Positions 42,401 through 51,664 of a DNA stretch of 64,000 nucleotides are shown here, piece by piece. The number at the start of each line of letters is the position of its first letter. Position 1 is the stretch's first letter. The notes below the pieces were generated by a model. The model was given only the letters and a program-made list of their open reading frames with translations. It was not told the DNA's origin and did no database searches. The translations under genes and the position numbers were made by a program. The DNA is from an uncultured bacterium (GTDB lineage: Bacteria > Actinomycetota > Coriobacteriia > Coriobacteriales > Coriobacteriaceae). Where the stretch lies: contig CAJMQJ010000005.1 of assembly GCA_905215525.1 (NCBI GenBank), forward strand, positions 1 through 64,000. Reading direction: 5' to 3'.

Positions 42401-42874
42401 ATCGGAAAGCGCCGCCACAAGGCTCGGGCTCGTGGGGACGGGCGCCGGGAAGGGAAAGTTGGGGTTGACGGCCGGCGCGGCGGACGCGGCGCGCGCGGGC
42501 TGTTTCGGCTGCGCCGTAAACGTGCGAACCGGCGTGCGCAGCCCCTCAACAGGCTCAATGCCGCTGGTGTCCAGGTACGCCAGCGCTGTGGCGATGGCGT
42601 GCTTGCACATACCGGGATAGCGGTATGCGGCGGGGCAGTCGCAGTCGTAGTCGATAACCTCGTGCTCGTCCATATCGAGCGCCACGTGCGTCTTGTACAG
42701 GTCGCCGCGCGAGCCGCGCACCGAGCCCTCAACCGTCACGTTTTTGGAGAAGCGCGAGCCGCTGTCCTCAATCGACAGCACGGCGCCGTTGAGCATGAGC
42801 GAGCGGCCCTTCATAAAGGTGCCGCTCAACGCCGCCTCTTTGCGAAGCGCCTGCACAAACGTCCCCTGCGCCAT
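39410..42874 (-). CDS. SWIM zinc-finger and SNF2/Rad54-family helicase-like ATPase
   Basis: A 1154-residue DNA translocase. A SWIM finger lies at about residues 72-92 (CDCPAAYRYPGMCKH). A long SNF2-associated middle region follows. The helicase core has ILADDMGLGKT (Walker A, about residue 716), DEAQYIKNP (about 813), LTGTPIENRLSELWSI and the C-terminal lobe with LLFSQFTGMLDII, FLISLKAGGVGLNLTAADVVI and DRAHRIGQ. Such proteins remodel protein-DNA complexes; the bacterial role is poorly defined. The ATG at 42874 is 5 nt after GGAGGA. It lies 28 nt after dnaE and may be co-transcribed. Confidence 0.9.
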   Translation of the reverse strand: MAQGTFVQALRKEAALSGTFMKGRSLMLNGAVLSIEDSGSRFSKNVTVEGSVRGSRGDLYKTHVALDMDEHEVIDYDCDCPAAYRYPGMCKHAIATALAYLDTSGIEPVEGLRTPVRTFTAQPKQPARAASAAPAVNPNFPFPAPVPTSPSLVAALSDLSDARMDELASMRRKLAGAVDPDAPKAALEPSLVPYYNPLFADRFSWALEFRIRCGSVSYVVKDIDGMADAYVRGGTFSYGKKLTFVHSPEAFDETSTKLLNLVVTTVAYLDDITSSRSASYDFARSGFVAERQLPLSEHSIVYVLDLLRGQTISFEPAWSRGTTTRRTYDVAVELSPQGEDEASAKRPPLLAAKIAPAAGGSYDLRLPADMYCFASGDAAYLVDTRRARRTDAAFAQHAAPFLSRLLPCRTPAHIAAEQVGEFCRMALPILRDYTDLTAPAALDTVAPEASFAMAIGVDDGLVTCKITVTYGDWSADLFSLGAPGSPFEEQRPGVPPRDTLAEFRVMDTAAMYFDFYEGGLAFEERDDESLFHLLTEGLSALSELGEVMLSDRLRQISVRPAPKLSVRATVKSSLLDVELGASGLSAADLAIYLDSYKRHQTFARLTSGDIVRLDEGARAAFGLAEDLGVDAVDLLDGVSLPASSTLFVDSMLARTPALEADRDAAFRRTVERLDTLGKMDFTVPASLKATMRGYQVDGYQWLGSLEHLGLGGILADDMGLGKTLQMIAHILARVEAGDTKPTLVVCPASLVYNWTAELERFAPSLDVCAIVGAKAQRRVQIAGVAEHNVVVTSYDLMRRDIDEYVEQDFARVVLDEAQYIKNPLTQVARAAKRLPAGVRFALTGTPIENRLSELWSIFDFLMPGLLGTRESFAKRFESPVEHAEGDSAARLQALVSPFVLRRVKEDVVADLPEKIEDTVMAQLTGEQRKLYLANQDRIAQQVQHREAGEFKKDKLKVLAELTKLRQICCDPRLHYEDYKAGSAKLDTCMELVHGALDGGHRILLFSQFTGMLDIIGKRLAKEDIAFLKLTGASSKESRAKMVAQFQAGEVPVFLISLKAGGVGLNLTAADVVIHYDPWWNVAAQDQATDRAHRIGQQHTVTVYKLIAKDTIEERIMQMQESKRDLVNSVLGGDGISSALFTREDVLALLGGDGR

Positions 42875-42902
42875 CACTTCCTCCAATCTCACCCGGGGTA
42901 GC

Positions 42903-45900
42903 TTAGATAACCGTCACGCGACCCTGGTTACCCACAATCGCCTTTGCCTCGGCCAGCAGCGGAATCGAGCGCGCGTTGACCTTGGCCGGCACCTCGGCAC
43001 GTAGCACGCGCCCGTCCACCTGCTCGATAAAGATCTCCACGCGGTCGCCGCCCGGGTTGGCGGTAAGCACCGTGGCAAGACGCGCCATATTGCCCTGGCT
43101 AAAGCGGCTGTTGGGCACCATGACCTCAAACACCTTGGGCTTGTTGTTCTCCTCGTTAAGCTCGAGCGGCACGATCTCCTGCGCGATGATCTGGTCGCCG
43201 CGGTCCGAGCGCTCGAGCTTGCCCTTAATGCGCACAAAGGCATCGGACAGCTGCGCGCCGGTCTCGGGATCGACCTCGCCGTACAGGTACCCCTCGGCCT
43301 CCTTGTAGGTCTTGGGGAACACGACGACGGTGGCCTCGCCTTCCATGTCCTCGAGCTGCACGATGCCCATGGGGTCACCGTTTTTGGTCACGCGCTTGGA
43401 CACGCTCGAGACCATGCCGGCCCACCACAGCGCCTTGCCCTCGGGAATCTCCTGGTTGATGGTGCCGCCCGTAGGATTCTGCACCTCGTAACCGGTATCG
43501 ATCTGCGAGAACGAGAAGTCGCGCGCCTTGGCTAGCGCATACTCAAACGGGCGCAGCGGGTGGTCCGAGACATAGATGCCCAGAACCTCTTTCTCTTGGC
43601 TCAGCTTAAGGTGGCGGTCCCACTCCTGGCCATCCGGATCGGGCACGCTCACCTCAAAGCCCGAGCCCTCAACGTCGCCAAACATATCGAAGAACGACGT
43701 CTGGCCGCTCGCGCGGTCCTTCTGGCGCTTTACCGCGGCATCGATGATGTTCTCGGGGTTGTTCTTGTCCACAAAGTGCATCATCTGGCGACGCGGATAC
43801 CCCGTGGAGTCGAAGGCGCCTGCCTTGATCAGCGATTCGATCACACGACGGTTTGCCTGGCTCGAGTCCACGCGCTCGACAAAATCGTGCAGCGTCTTAA
43901 ACGGACCGCCCGCCTCGCGTTCGGCGATAATCGCCTGCGCCACGCCGGTGCCCACGCCGCGGATGCCGGCCAGACCAAAGCGCACGCCCTCCTTGGTAGC
44001 CGTGAACTCGGTACCGGACTCGTTGACATCTGGCGACAGCACGGGGATGCCGTCGTGACGGCACGCCGAGACGTAGTGCACGATCTTGTCGGTCTTGCCC
44101 GTATAGGACGTCAGAACGGCCGCCATGTACTCGTGCGGATAGTGCGCCTTGAGCCATGCCGTCTGCATAACCAGAATGGCGTAGCCGGCGGAGTGCGACT
44201 TGTTAAAGGCGTAAGACGCGAACTCGAGAACATCGTCCCAAATCTTCTGGGCGACCTCGCGCGTGTAGTTGTTCTTGATAGCGCCGTTCATCCAGTGGTC
44301 GTAGGTGGTCTCGTCCGAGCCATCCTCCCAGTGCAGCACCGTCGACGTGAGCAGCTTGATCTTTTTCTTAGCCACGGGCTTACGGATACGCGAGTCCGAT
44401 TCGCCCTTGGAGAAGCCGCACATCTCAACGGAGATGAGCATAACCTGCTCCTGGTAGACCATAGTGCCGTAGGTTTCGCCCAGGATGTCGTCCAGGCGGT
44501 CGTCGTAGGAGACCGCCGGCTCCTTGCCGTTCATACGGTTGATGTAGGACGAAACCATGCCGGCGCCCAGCGGGCCCGGGCGGTACAGGGCGATCAATGC
44601 TACGACGTGCTTGTACTCGGTGGGCTTCATGTTCTTGATCGTGGCCGTCATGCCGGCGGACTCGACCTGGAAGACGCCGGCGGTGTGGCCGGAACCCATG
44701 AGCTTAAAGATCTCGGGGTCGTCAAAGGGAATCTCTTCCTCTTTGATGTCGATGCCGAAGTTCTTTTTGATGTTTGCCTTGGCCTTGGAGATAACAGTCA
44801 GCGTGCGCAGGCCCAAGAAGTCCATCTTGAGCAGGCCCATGTCGGCAACGGTATGGCCCTCGTACTGGGTAATCTCGACGCCGCCCTTGGTGTCGAGCTT
44901 GGTGGGCACGTGCTCGTTGACGGGGTCGCGGCAGATCAGAACGGCGCACGCGTGCACGCCCTCGCCACGGGTGAGGCCCTCGATTGAGAGCGCCGTGTCG
45001 ATGATGCGGCGGGCGTCGTCGTCCTTTTTATATGCCTCGGCAAAATCGGGGTTAAACAGGTCCTCTTTGCCGGGTTGCTTTTCGAACACCTGCTTGAGCT
45101 TGACCTTGGGGTCGCTCGAGACCATCTTGGACAGACGCTGGCCCATGTAGACCGGGTAGTCCAGGACGCGAGCGGCGTCGTTGATGGCCTGCTTGGCCTT
45201 AATGGTCGAGTAGGTGATGACGTGGGTGACCTTCTCGGGGCCGTAGAGCTGGCGAACGTGCTCCACGACCTCGAGGCGCCGCTCATCGTCGAAGTCCATA
45301 TCGATATCGGGCATCTCGGTACGCTGCGGGGACAGGAACCTCTCAAACATCAGGCCGTTCTCGAGCGGATCGAACGCGGTGATGTTCATGGCGTAGGCGA
45401 CGATAGCGCCGGCAGCCGAGCCACGGCCGGGGCCGACGCCGATGCCGTTGTCCTTGGCCCATTGCACGTACTCGGCAACAATCAAAAAGTAGGCGGCAAA
45501 GCCCTTGTCGCAGATGACTTTGTATTCGTACTCAAAGCGCTCTTTGATGTTGACGCCACCGATCTCGCGCGTGGCCCAGTCGTCACCGTAGTGCTGGCGC
45601 AGGCCCTTCTCGCACTCGCGGCGGAACTGGCTCTCGTGCGTCTCGCCGGGATCGAGCAGCGGGAAGCGCGGCAGGATGATGGAGTCCCAGTCCAGCTCTA
45701 CGTAGCACTTGTCGGCGATCTCGAGCGTGTTGTCGCAGGCCTCGGGGCAATACGGGAACATCGCCCGCATCTCCTCCTCGGTCTTCATATAAAACTCCGA
45801 GCCGGTCATGCGCATGCGGTTGGGGTCGTCGACCTTGGCGTTCATGCCAATGCACATGATGACGTCCTGCACCGGCGCGTCCTCGCGGCGCAGGTAGTGG

Positions 45901-46706
45901 AAGTCGTTGGTGGCAATGACTTTGACGCCCACCTGCTTGGCGATATCGATGAGCGTGCGGTCCATCTGCTCGTCGGTCAGGCCGTTGTCGGTGGTGATGC
46001 CGTGTTCCTGGATCTCGATATAAAAGTCGCCGGGTTCGAAGGTATCGCGGAAGGTCTCGGCCCACTTGATGGCGCCCTCCATGTCACCGCGGTCGATGTA
46101 TTTGGGAATGATGCCCGCGATGCAGGCGCTCGTGCAGATCATGCCCTTGGCATGGCGGCGCAGGTTGTCGAGCGTCACGCGGGGCTTGTAGTAAAAGCCC
46201 TGCACGGCGGCCTCGGAAACCGTCTGCATCAGGTTGACGTAGCCCTCCTGGTCCTTGGCCAGGAGGATCATGTGGTAGAGCTCGGGCTTATGGTCGCGGG
46301 CAAGGGTCTCGTCCGGCGTAAAGTAGACCTCGCAGCCAAAGATGGGCTTGATGACCAGGGGCGGCTTGAGCTCGTCGATGTTGCCCTTCTCATCCCACAT
46401 GGCCATGTCCTTCACATACTGGGCATGCTCGCGCGGGTTTGCCTCGGGATCGGGCTCCACCAACTCGTCGCGGCGATCCTTTTCCAAGAAGGCCTTGTCG
46501 TGGCTCCAGGTTTTGTACTCGGGTGTGTTGTGGTTGACGGCGTCGCAGGCCAGCGCCAGATCGGGCACGCCGTACATGTAACCGTGGTCGGTAATGGCCA
46601 CGGCGGGCATGCCAAGCTCAACGGCACGGTTGACCATATCCTGGATACGGGTTGCGCCGTCGAGCATGGAGAAAACAGTGTGATTGTGCAGATGGACGAA
46701 TGCCAT
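42903..46706 (-). CDS. dnaE: DNA polymerase III alpha subunit DnaE
   Basis: Replicative polymerase catalytic subunit, 1267 residues. The N-terminal PHP domain begins AFVHLHNHTVFSMLDG. The polymerase catalytic aspartates are in PDIDMDF (about 468-472) and MDFLGLRTL. Helix-hairpin-helix and beta-clamp-binding regions follow, then an OB fold (GMVSSVSKRVTKNGDPMG) and a C-terminal domain. The PHP domain has insertions of 40-60 residues after residue 60 (EKDRRDELVEPDPEANPREH). The start at 46706 has GGAGC upstream. The 5' side abuts AT-richer DNA ending near 46800. Confidence 0.97.
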   Translation of the reverse strand: MAFVHLHNHTVFSMLDGATRIQDMVNRAVELGMPAVAITDHGYMYGVPDLALACDAVNHNTPEYKTWSHDKAFLEKDRRDELVEPDPEANPREHAQYVKDMAMWDEKGNIDELKPPLVIKPIFGCEVYFTPDETLARDHKPELYHMILLAKDQEGYVNLMQTVSEAAVQGFYYKPRVTLDNLRRHAKGMICTSACIAGIIPKYIDRGDMEGAIKWAETFRDTFEPGDFYIEIQEHGITTDNGLTDEQMDRTLIDIAKQVGVKVIATNDFHYLRREDAPVQDVIMCIGMNAKVDDPNRMRMTGSEFYMKTEEEMRAMFPYCPEACDNTLEIADKCYVELDWDSIILPRFPLLDPGETHESQFRRECEKGLRQHYGDDWATREIGGVNIKERFEYEYKVICDKGFAAYFLIVAEYVQWAKDNGIGVGPGRGSAAGAIVAYAMNITAFDPLENGLMFERFLSPQRTEMPDIDMDFDDERRLEVVEHVRQLYGPEKVTHVITYSTIKAKQAINDAARVLDYPVYMGQRLSKMVSSDPKVKLKQVFEKQPGKEDLFNPDFAEAYKKDDDARRIIDTALSIEGLTRGEGVHACAVLICRDPVNEHVPTKLDTKGGVEITQYEGHTVADMGLLKMDFLGLRTLTVISKAKANIKKNFGIDIKEEEIPFDDPEIFKLMGSGHTAGVFQVESAGMTATIKNMKPTEYKHVVALIALYRPGPLGAGMVSSYINRMNGKEPAVSYDDRLDDILGETYGTMVYQEQVMLISVEMCGFSKGESDSRIRKPVAKKKIKLLTSTVLHWEDGSDETTYDHWMNGAIKNNYTREVAQKIWDDVLEFASYAFNKSHSAGYAILVMQTAWLKAHYPHEYMAAVLTSYTGKTDKIVHYVSACRHDGIPVLSPDVNESGTEFTATKEGVRFGLAGIRGVGTGVAQAIIAEREAGGPFKTLHDFVERVDSSQANRRVIESLIKAGAFDSTGYPRRQMMHFVDKNNPENIIDAAVKRQKDRASGQTSFFDMFGDVEGSGFEVSVPDPDGQEWDRHLKLSQEKEVLGIYVSDHPLRPFEYALAKARDFSFSQIDTGYEVQNPTGGTINQEIPEGKALWWAGMVSSVSKRVTKNGDPMGIVQLEDMEGEATVVVFPKTYKEAEGYLYGEVDPETGAQLSDAFVRIKGKLERSDRGDQIIAQEIVPLELNEENNKPKVFEVMVPNSRFSQGNMARLATVLTANPGGDRVEIFIEQVDGRVLRAEVPAKVNARSIPLLAEAKAIVGNQGRVTVI

Positions 46707-46801
46707 GTGATGAGCTCCGATGCGGGTTCGTGTTCTGACTGAACGATTTTACCCCACGGCACGGACAGCACCCGAACCTAGCCAAACCCACACGGGTAGT
46801 C

Positions 46802-46962
46802 AATTTGGGACCTTCAAAAAGGGAATGAGGGCATCCCGATGCATCGAGTATTACTGGAACCCCGGCGATACGCTGAATGATTTGTGACGAATAGTCATGT
46901 CCATCAAGAAGGCTCGACGCTTCGGGCAGCTCGTCAATCGATATATCAATTCTTGGAGACAT
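46802..46962 (-). pseudogene. Possible truncated ORF at insertion boundary
   Basis: A frame starting with ATG at 46962, overlapping the MFS 3' end by 17 nt, encodes a protein-like segment (MSPRIDISIDELPEASSLLD...GCPHSLFEGPKL) and then runs without a natural end into the dnaE promoter region. Base composition changes near 46800. It looks like the start of a gene cut at the border of inserted DNA. No family was recognised. Confidence 0.3.
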
Positions 46963-48145
46963 GTATTCCTACCATTTTTAAAGAAACAACGGCGGTAATT
47001 GCTATCGCGATTGCGCCAATAACACCGAGCGCTATCTGAATGGGATATAACCCCAACACATATCCAAATATGGAGAAAAACATTGCAGAAAAGAGAGCCC
47101 TTACCAGAGACGCGACGGAAAGGATCGTCGCGCGGAGATCGTCCGCTATAGCGTCTTGGATTAAGTTTTCCGAAGTGATGTACACCACTTCTGGGAGAAA
47201 ACAAAGCACCATGCTAAGGCCAAACAAACACAGCGGATTTGAAGCGAACCACGGAAGAATCATGAAAAGGCCAGCCTCGATTAGCATCGAGCCGAGCATG
47301 GTATTTCTTTTCCCAAAACGCGATGAGAAGAAATCTGCTGCAATGTAGGCCGTCGCATTTACTGCATAGGATGCACCGAAAAAGATTCCTATTATGGAGA
47401 CGGGAGCATCAAATGCGTCGAATACCAACTGATTCAAGTTATAATAACTCCCATAGAATCCATCGAGCATGCTTGTGCCGATTAGAAGAAGCAACACCGC
47501 AAAAGCGGATTCTCCAATGCACCAGGTTTCGCGTCTGAAGATCTTGGCTACGTCAAACCTTCCCTTTTCAGAGCCTTCAGAACGGGTCGCTTCCGTCCTC
47601 TCAATGGGATACAGAAGGAAAAGCTGCAGGAGATAGAAAACGGAGACACATACGTAGAGGGCGCTCCAAGATACTTGGGCAATGAAAGATCCGAGCACAA
47701 TTGCCATTCCCGTAGCGATTGATTGCGCGGCAAGCAACCGAGCGTTGATGGTGAGGAAGCGCTCTCCTTGACCGGCATTTCGGGCAATTTCATATAAAAG
47801 TGCTTGTTCGGATCCCGATTGAAGGGAGTAGGCGAGTGCCTCAACAAGGGAAAGCGCAACGAGAAAGGGGCCTGAGAGCAACAGCATGCCAGCCGTATGG
47901 AAGAAAAGAAGCAGAACGCCCACTTGAATCGAGAACTTCTTTCCAAAGAAATCGCCTACCAGCCCTGTTGGTAGCTCGAGGGCGACCGTTGCAATGTTGT
48001 ACAGGGCTTGATAAAGCGCGATTTCCGTGACAGACATTCCTTTATCCGCAAGGAAAAGTAGAAACACTCCCCGATTTAAAACAAATCCCGCGAGAACGAA
48101 AAAGGCGGAATAGATGTGCAGCTGCGCAGTGGCATTCTTATTCAT
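46946..48145 (-). CDS. Major facilitator superfamily transporter
   Basis: A 399-residue transporter with about 12 membrane segments; the first loop between TM2 and TM3 reads GLVGDFFGKKFS, a variant of the MFS GxxxDrxGrr motif. Other hydrophobic segments include VGVLLLFFHTAGMLLL, ALYVCVSVFYLLQLFLLY and SIFGYVLGLYPIQIALGV. Substrate is unknown; the drug-efflux-like plan is only a guess. By eye the coding sequence is much AT-richer than flanking genes and uses A/T third positions freely, which indicates acquisition from another lineage. It is bordered by a truncated DUF3284 gene upstream and a possible truncated ORF downstream. Confidence 0.85.
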   Translation of the reverse strand: MNKNATAQLHIYSAFFVLAGFVLNRGVFLLFLADKGMSVTEIALYQALYNIATVALELPTGLVGDFFGKKFSIQVGVLLLFFHTAGMLLLSGPFLVALSLVEALAYSLQSGSEQALLYEIARNAGQGERFLTINARLLAAQSIATGMAIVLGSFIAQVSWSALYVCVSVFYLLQLFLLYPIERTEATRSEGSEKGRFDVAKIFRRETWCIGESAFAVLLLLIGTSMLDGFYGSYYNLNQLVFDAFDAPVSIIGIFFGASYAVNATAYIAADFFSSRFGKRNTMLGSMLIEAGLFMILPWFASNPLCLFGLSMVLCFLPEVVYITSENLIQDAIADDLRATILSVASLVRALFSAMFFSIFGYVLGLYPIQIALGVIGAIAIAITAVVSLKMVGIHVSKN

Positions 48146-48231
48146 TTGGCACTTCCATCAACTAATTTTGTCAGGTCGCTCGCTACTGACTCGAAGCCCG
48201 AAGTGTTCACGGTTTCCGATGAAGAGTCACC

Positions 48232-48390
48232 TTACCTTTTGTGGTATGGGCACTTCTCGTACTTATAGCCGTTGAGCTTGTTGCGGCTGGGACACTTGCC
48301 CGTGGCGTTCTCGATATCCTGCATGATGGACCCCGCCAGAGCGTCAAAAAGCTCCTCCGGCGTCACCCCAAGCGTTTTGGTGAGCTGCAT
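48232..48390 (-). pseudogene. Truncated DUF3284 protein, 52 aa
   Basis: AAGGAG precedes the ATG at 48390. MQLTKTLGVTPEELFDALAG and SIMQDIENATGK match the start of DUF3284 proteins, about 140-150 residues long, that accompany lactic-acid-bacterial beta-glucoside PTS genes. Here the frame stops after 52 residues (KCPYHKR), losing most of the domain. The break coincides with entry into AT-richer DNA holding the MFS gene, so the tail was probably replaced. The small product may still be translated. Confidence 0.6.
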
Positions 48391-48577
48391 ATGGCTCCTT
48401 ATTCGCTTGAACCGTTCGAGCTATTGTACCGTCCCAGACTCTCCCATGCGTTGCGGTGCTATTTGGACGATTGAGGGCTTTATTCCGGGACGGCCGTGTG
48501 AGTTTGCCCAAAGGGGACTGCGGACGATTTCTTGGACCGTCACGCGGCCCCTTTGACCTGATTGCTTCATTCGTCGC

Positions 48578-48617
48578 AAAGGGGCCGGACCGCGACCCCA
48601 TGTCGCGGTCCGGCCCC
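48578..48617 (-). terminator. Intrinsic terminator after 6-phospho-beta-glucosidase
   Basis: Perfect 15-bp stem GGGGCCGGACCGCGA and its complement with 7-nt loop, then TTT on the minus strand. It directly follows the glucosidase stop codon. Confidence 0.88.
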
Positions 48618-48627
48618 TGAGGAAAGC

Positions 48628-50049
48628 TCAGCTCAAGTCCTCGCCGTTTGAGGCAATTACCTTGCGATACCACTCGAACGATCTTTTCTTGCTGCGCCGA
48701 CGCGTGCCGTGTCCTTCGTCATCGAGGTCGACATAAATGAAACCGTAGCGCTTGCGCATCTGGCCCGTTGCGACCGAAACCAGATCGATCGGTCCCCAGC
48801 ACGTGTAGCCCAGGAGGTCCACCCCGTCGATTTCGACGGCGTCCTTCATAGCCTGGATGTGCTCGCGCAGGTAATCGATACGGTATCCATCATCCACAAA
48901 GCCGTTCTGATCCGGCTCATCCGGGGCTCCGAGACCGTTCTCCACGATAAAGAGCGGCTTTTCGTACCGGTCGTATATGTCGTTCATGGTGATGCGCAGC
49001 CCCGCGGGATCGATGAATCTGCCCCATGGCTCCATCTTGAGGTAAGGGTTGGGGGCACTCTTGAGTAGATTGGAGTCGAACTGCCCCTCGGTGTTTGCCT
49101 GCGCCACGCGCGTCGAGTAGTAAGAGAAGCCCACGAAGTCCACCGGATTCTGCGCAAGGACCTCCTCATCGCCCTCCGCCCAAGGAATCGCGAACCCTTG
49201 ACGCTCATACTCCGTGAGCATGTAGCACGGATAGTGGCCGCGCACCTGCACGTCGGTGAACATGTAGTGCTTGCGATTCTCGTCCTGAGCCGTTTTAACG
49301 TCGGCAGGGTTGCAGGTAGCAGGATAGAAAATACCCGCATTGAGCATGCAGCCGATTTGCGCACCAGGGATGATCTCATGGCAGGCGCGCACCGCGCAAG
49401 CACTCGCCACGAGCACGTGATGCACCGCGTTATGAACGGAGACGTAGCGGTCCTCCCCCTCATCAAACACGATGCCTGCCGCCATGAAGCACGCAGAGGT
49501 CATGATGTTGATCTCGTTGAACGTGAGCCAAGAGCGCACTTGATTGCGGTAACGTGCGAACACAGTGCGAGCGAAGCGCTCAAACATGCCCACGAGAGCG
49601 CGGTTGCGCCAACCGCTGTATGCCGTAACAAGATGCATGGGCACATCATAGTGGTTGAGCGTCACCACCGGCTCGATGCCCTGTTCGCGGCAGGTGCGAA
49701 ACACATCCTCATAGAACGCGAGGCCCTGCTCGTTGGGCTCGACATCGTCCCCGTTGGGGAATATGCGGCTCCACGCGATGGAGAGGCGCAGCGCCTTGAA
49801 GCCCATCTCACCGAAGAGCGCGATATCCTCGCGATAGTGATGGTAGAAATCAATCGCCCGCTGTGCCGGATAATAGTGCTGATCATCGGGCTCAAGCATG
49901 GGCAGGTCACCCCTTACGACCGGGATGCGATCTGGGCCGTAGGGCAGCATGTCAGCGTTGGCGAGCCCCCGCCCGCCCTCGTCCCAGGCACCCTCACACT
50001 GGTTGGCGGAAAGCGCGCCGCCCCAGAGGAAATCAGAACGCAATGGCAT
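48628..50049 (-). CDS. 6-phospho-beta-glucosidase, glycoside hydrolase family 1
   Basis: Hydrolyses phosphorylated beta-glucosides such as cellobiose-6'-phosphate or salicin-6-phosphate delivered by the PTS. The 473-residue protein has the GH1 start LRSDFLWGGALSANQCEGAW, acid/base Glu179 in TFNEIN and nucleophile Glu370 in IVENG, and the phosphate-binding KKRSFEWYRKV at the C-terminus. AAGGAGG lies 6 nt before the ATG at 50049. It follows the PTS gene by 126 nt, in the licT-PTS-glucosidase order of beta-glucoside operons, and ends at a strong terminator. Confidence 0.95.
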   Translation of the reverse strand: MPLRSDFLWGGALSANQCEGAWDEGGRGLANADMLPYGPDRIPVVRGDLPMLEPDDQHYYPAQRAIDFYHHYREDIALFGEMGFKALRLSIAWSRIFPNGDDVEPNEQGLAFYEDVFRTCREQGIEPVVTLNHYDVPMHLVTAYSGWRNRALVGMFERFARTVFARYRNQVRSWLTFNEINIMTSACFMAAGIVFDEGEDRYVSVHNAVHHVLVASACAVRACHEIIPGAQIGCMLNAGIFYPATCNPADVKTAQDENRKHYMFTDVQVRGHYPCYMLTEYERQGFAIPWAEGDEEVLAQNPVDFVGFSYYSTRVAQANTEGQFDSNLLKSAPNPYLKMEPWGRFIDPAGLRITMNDIYDRYEKPLFIVENGLGAPDEPDQNGFVDDGYRIDYLREHIQAMKDAVEIDGVDLLGYTCWGPIDLVSVATGQMRKRYGFIYVDLDDEGHGTRRRSKKRSFEWYRKVIASNGEDLS

Positions 50050-50175
50050 GGGAGTCCTCCTTATCTTGCTTTTAGTGCGAACGGGCACCACCATGCAGCG
50101 GTGCCCGTCCGGGTTCATGGGCCCCAGTTCCGAGAAGAGACTCGTTGCGCTAAGGCACCCTTCTAGATGCAGCGC

Positions 50176-51606
50176 TTAAGCCTCAAGGGCCTCCTCGGCT
50201 TCCTTCTCGCCCGATTCGCGATTGTCGAAGCCAAAGACCATGCAGAGGGCGAATGTCACCGCAAAGCCAATCGCGCAGCTGATGGCGCCCGGAATGATGT
50301 CCTGACTGAACTTAATAACGTTCATCCACGGGAAGCCGACTCCCGAGAAGACGAAGATGCGCGCGTTGAGCAGACCGCATGCAAGGCCGCCGGCCGCGCC
50401 GCCGATCATCGACCAAGCGAGCGCCTTCTTATCGCGCAAGAGGATGCCGTAAATGATGGGCTCGGATACGCGGCCGAGCGCATAGGTGGCAAAGGTAGTC
50501 CAACCAAGCTGACGGTTAGCCTTGCCCTTTGCACGGATGCCGTAGGCGAGCGCAACCGCAAGCGTCACGTAAACAACCACCGTCGTACCCGGAGTGCACA
50601 CGGCGTCATAGCCCACCTCAAGCCAGCCGGGCATCATAGCGGTGAGAATTGGCACGTGCATACCGGTGGCGATCACGAGGTTCCACGTCGCACCGACCAC
50701 CAGACCGCACAGCGGACCGGCGTTCGCGCCGAGCCAGATGATGATATCGGCGATGATGCCCATAATGAAGGAGACGGCGGGGCCGAAGACGCAGAGTGCA
50801 AGCGGCAGCATGATGAGCATGGTCCCCACTGGAATCACGAGGATGCGCAGCATGTCAGGGCAATGCTTCTTGATAAGCCCCTCTACGTAGGACTGAATCC
50901 ACACGATGAGGATGATGGGAAGCACCGACTGTGTGTAATTCACCAGCGTCATGGGGATGCCGTAGACGTCGAACGGAGCGCCCTCCTCGACGATAGCGAG
51001 CATGCTCGGATGAATCATAATAGCAGCCGTCATGAGCGCGAGCACAGGACTCGTCTGGAACTTCTTGGCCGCCGCATAGGCACCGAAGATCGGCAGGAAG
51101 TAATATGCCGCGTCTCCCACCAAGGTGAAGAGCCGGTACATGCTGCCCTCCGCGGCTAGAAGGCCCGCGCCTTCCGGACCAAGCAAAATGGTGAACATGC
51201 GGAAGATACCCGCGATGCAGAACACGGGCAGAATGGGAGCGATAGAGCCGCTCACCGCATCGAGAATCAGATTGCCGATGCGCTTCGGAGCGAACCGCTC
51301 CTTCCAGGGAAGCCTCTCTGCTGCGTCCAGATCTTCATCAATCGCCGTCTGGACTTCAAAGCCGCCTTCCCTGCATACCGCGTCGTAGACCTTGTCGACG
51401 GTCGGCCCGATTACGAGCTGCACCTGGCCGCCAGCGTGCACCACGCTAATCACTTCGGGAATCGCATTGAGCTTGGCGTCATCTGCAAGCCCCTCGTCCT
51501 TAAGAACGAGGCGCAGACGCGTCATGCAATGCGTCGCGCTTGAAACATTCGCCTTGCCGCCCACCTCTTCGATGATTCTTTGGGCGAGTTTTTGATAGTT
51601 AGTCAT
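50176..51606 (-). CDS. PTS beta-glucoside-specific EIIBC component
   Basis: Imports and phosphorylates beta-glucosides. The 476-residue protein has an N-terminal EIIB domain with phosphorylated Cys27 in ATHCMTRLRLVL, then an EIIC channel domain with about ten membrane segments (GSIAPILPVFCIAGIFRM, HVPILTAMMPG, GRVSEPIIYGILLRDK). The EIIA domain often fused in BglF is absent, so a separate EIIA is needed. The second of two consecutive ATGs (51606) is 4-5 nt from AGGAGG and is preferred. A LicT/BglG antiterminator target lies in the leader. Confidence 0.93.
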   Translation of the reverse strand: MTNYQKLAQRIIEEVGGKANVSSATHCMTRLRLVLKDEGLADDAKLNAIPEVISVVHAGGQVQLVIGPTVDKVYDAVCREGGFEVQTAIDEDLDAAERLPWKERFAPKRIGNLILDAVSGSIAPILPVFCIAGIFRMFTILLGPEGAGLLAAEGSMYRLFTLVGDAAYYFLPIFGAYAAAKKFQTSPVLALMTAAIMIHPSMLAIVEEGAPFDVYGIPMTLVNYTQSVLPIILIVWIQSYVEGLIKKHCPDMLRILVIPVGTMLIMLPLALCVFGPAVSFIMGIIADIIIWLGANAGPLCGLVVGATWNLVIATGMHVPILTAMMPGWLEVGYDAVCTPGTTVVVYVTLAVALAYGIRAKGKANRQLGWTTFATYALGRVSEPIIYGILLRDKKALAWSMIGGAAGGLACGLLNARIFVFSGVGFPWMNVIKFSQDIIPGAISCAIGFAVTFALCMVFGFDNRESGEKEAEEALEA

Positions 51607-51664
51607 CATTCCTCCTTTTACGCCACGAATCGTCGTGGCACGAGATGGTTCTCGTACTTTCGGA

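Noticed and set aside
45075..46742. 555-residue frame antisense to dnaE
   Set aside because: Shadow of dnaE; composition is Val/Leu/Gly/His-rich with no family signature.
46618..46801. Continuation of the ORF at 46962 into the dnaE start region
   Set aside because: Beyond 46800 the frame enters high-GC promoter and dnaE sequence and no longer looks like protein; only the first part may be a gene remnant.
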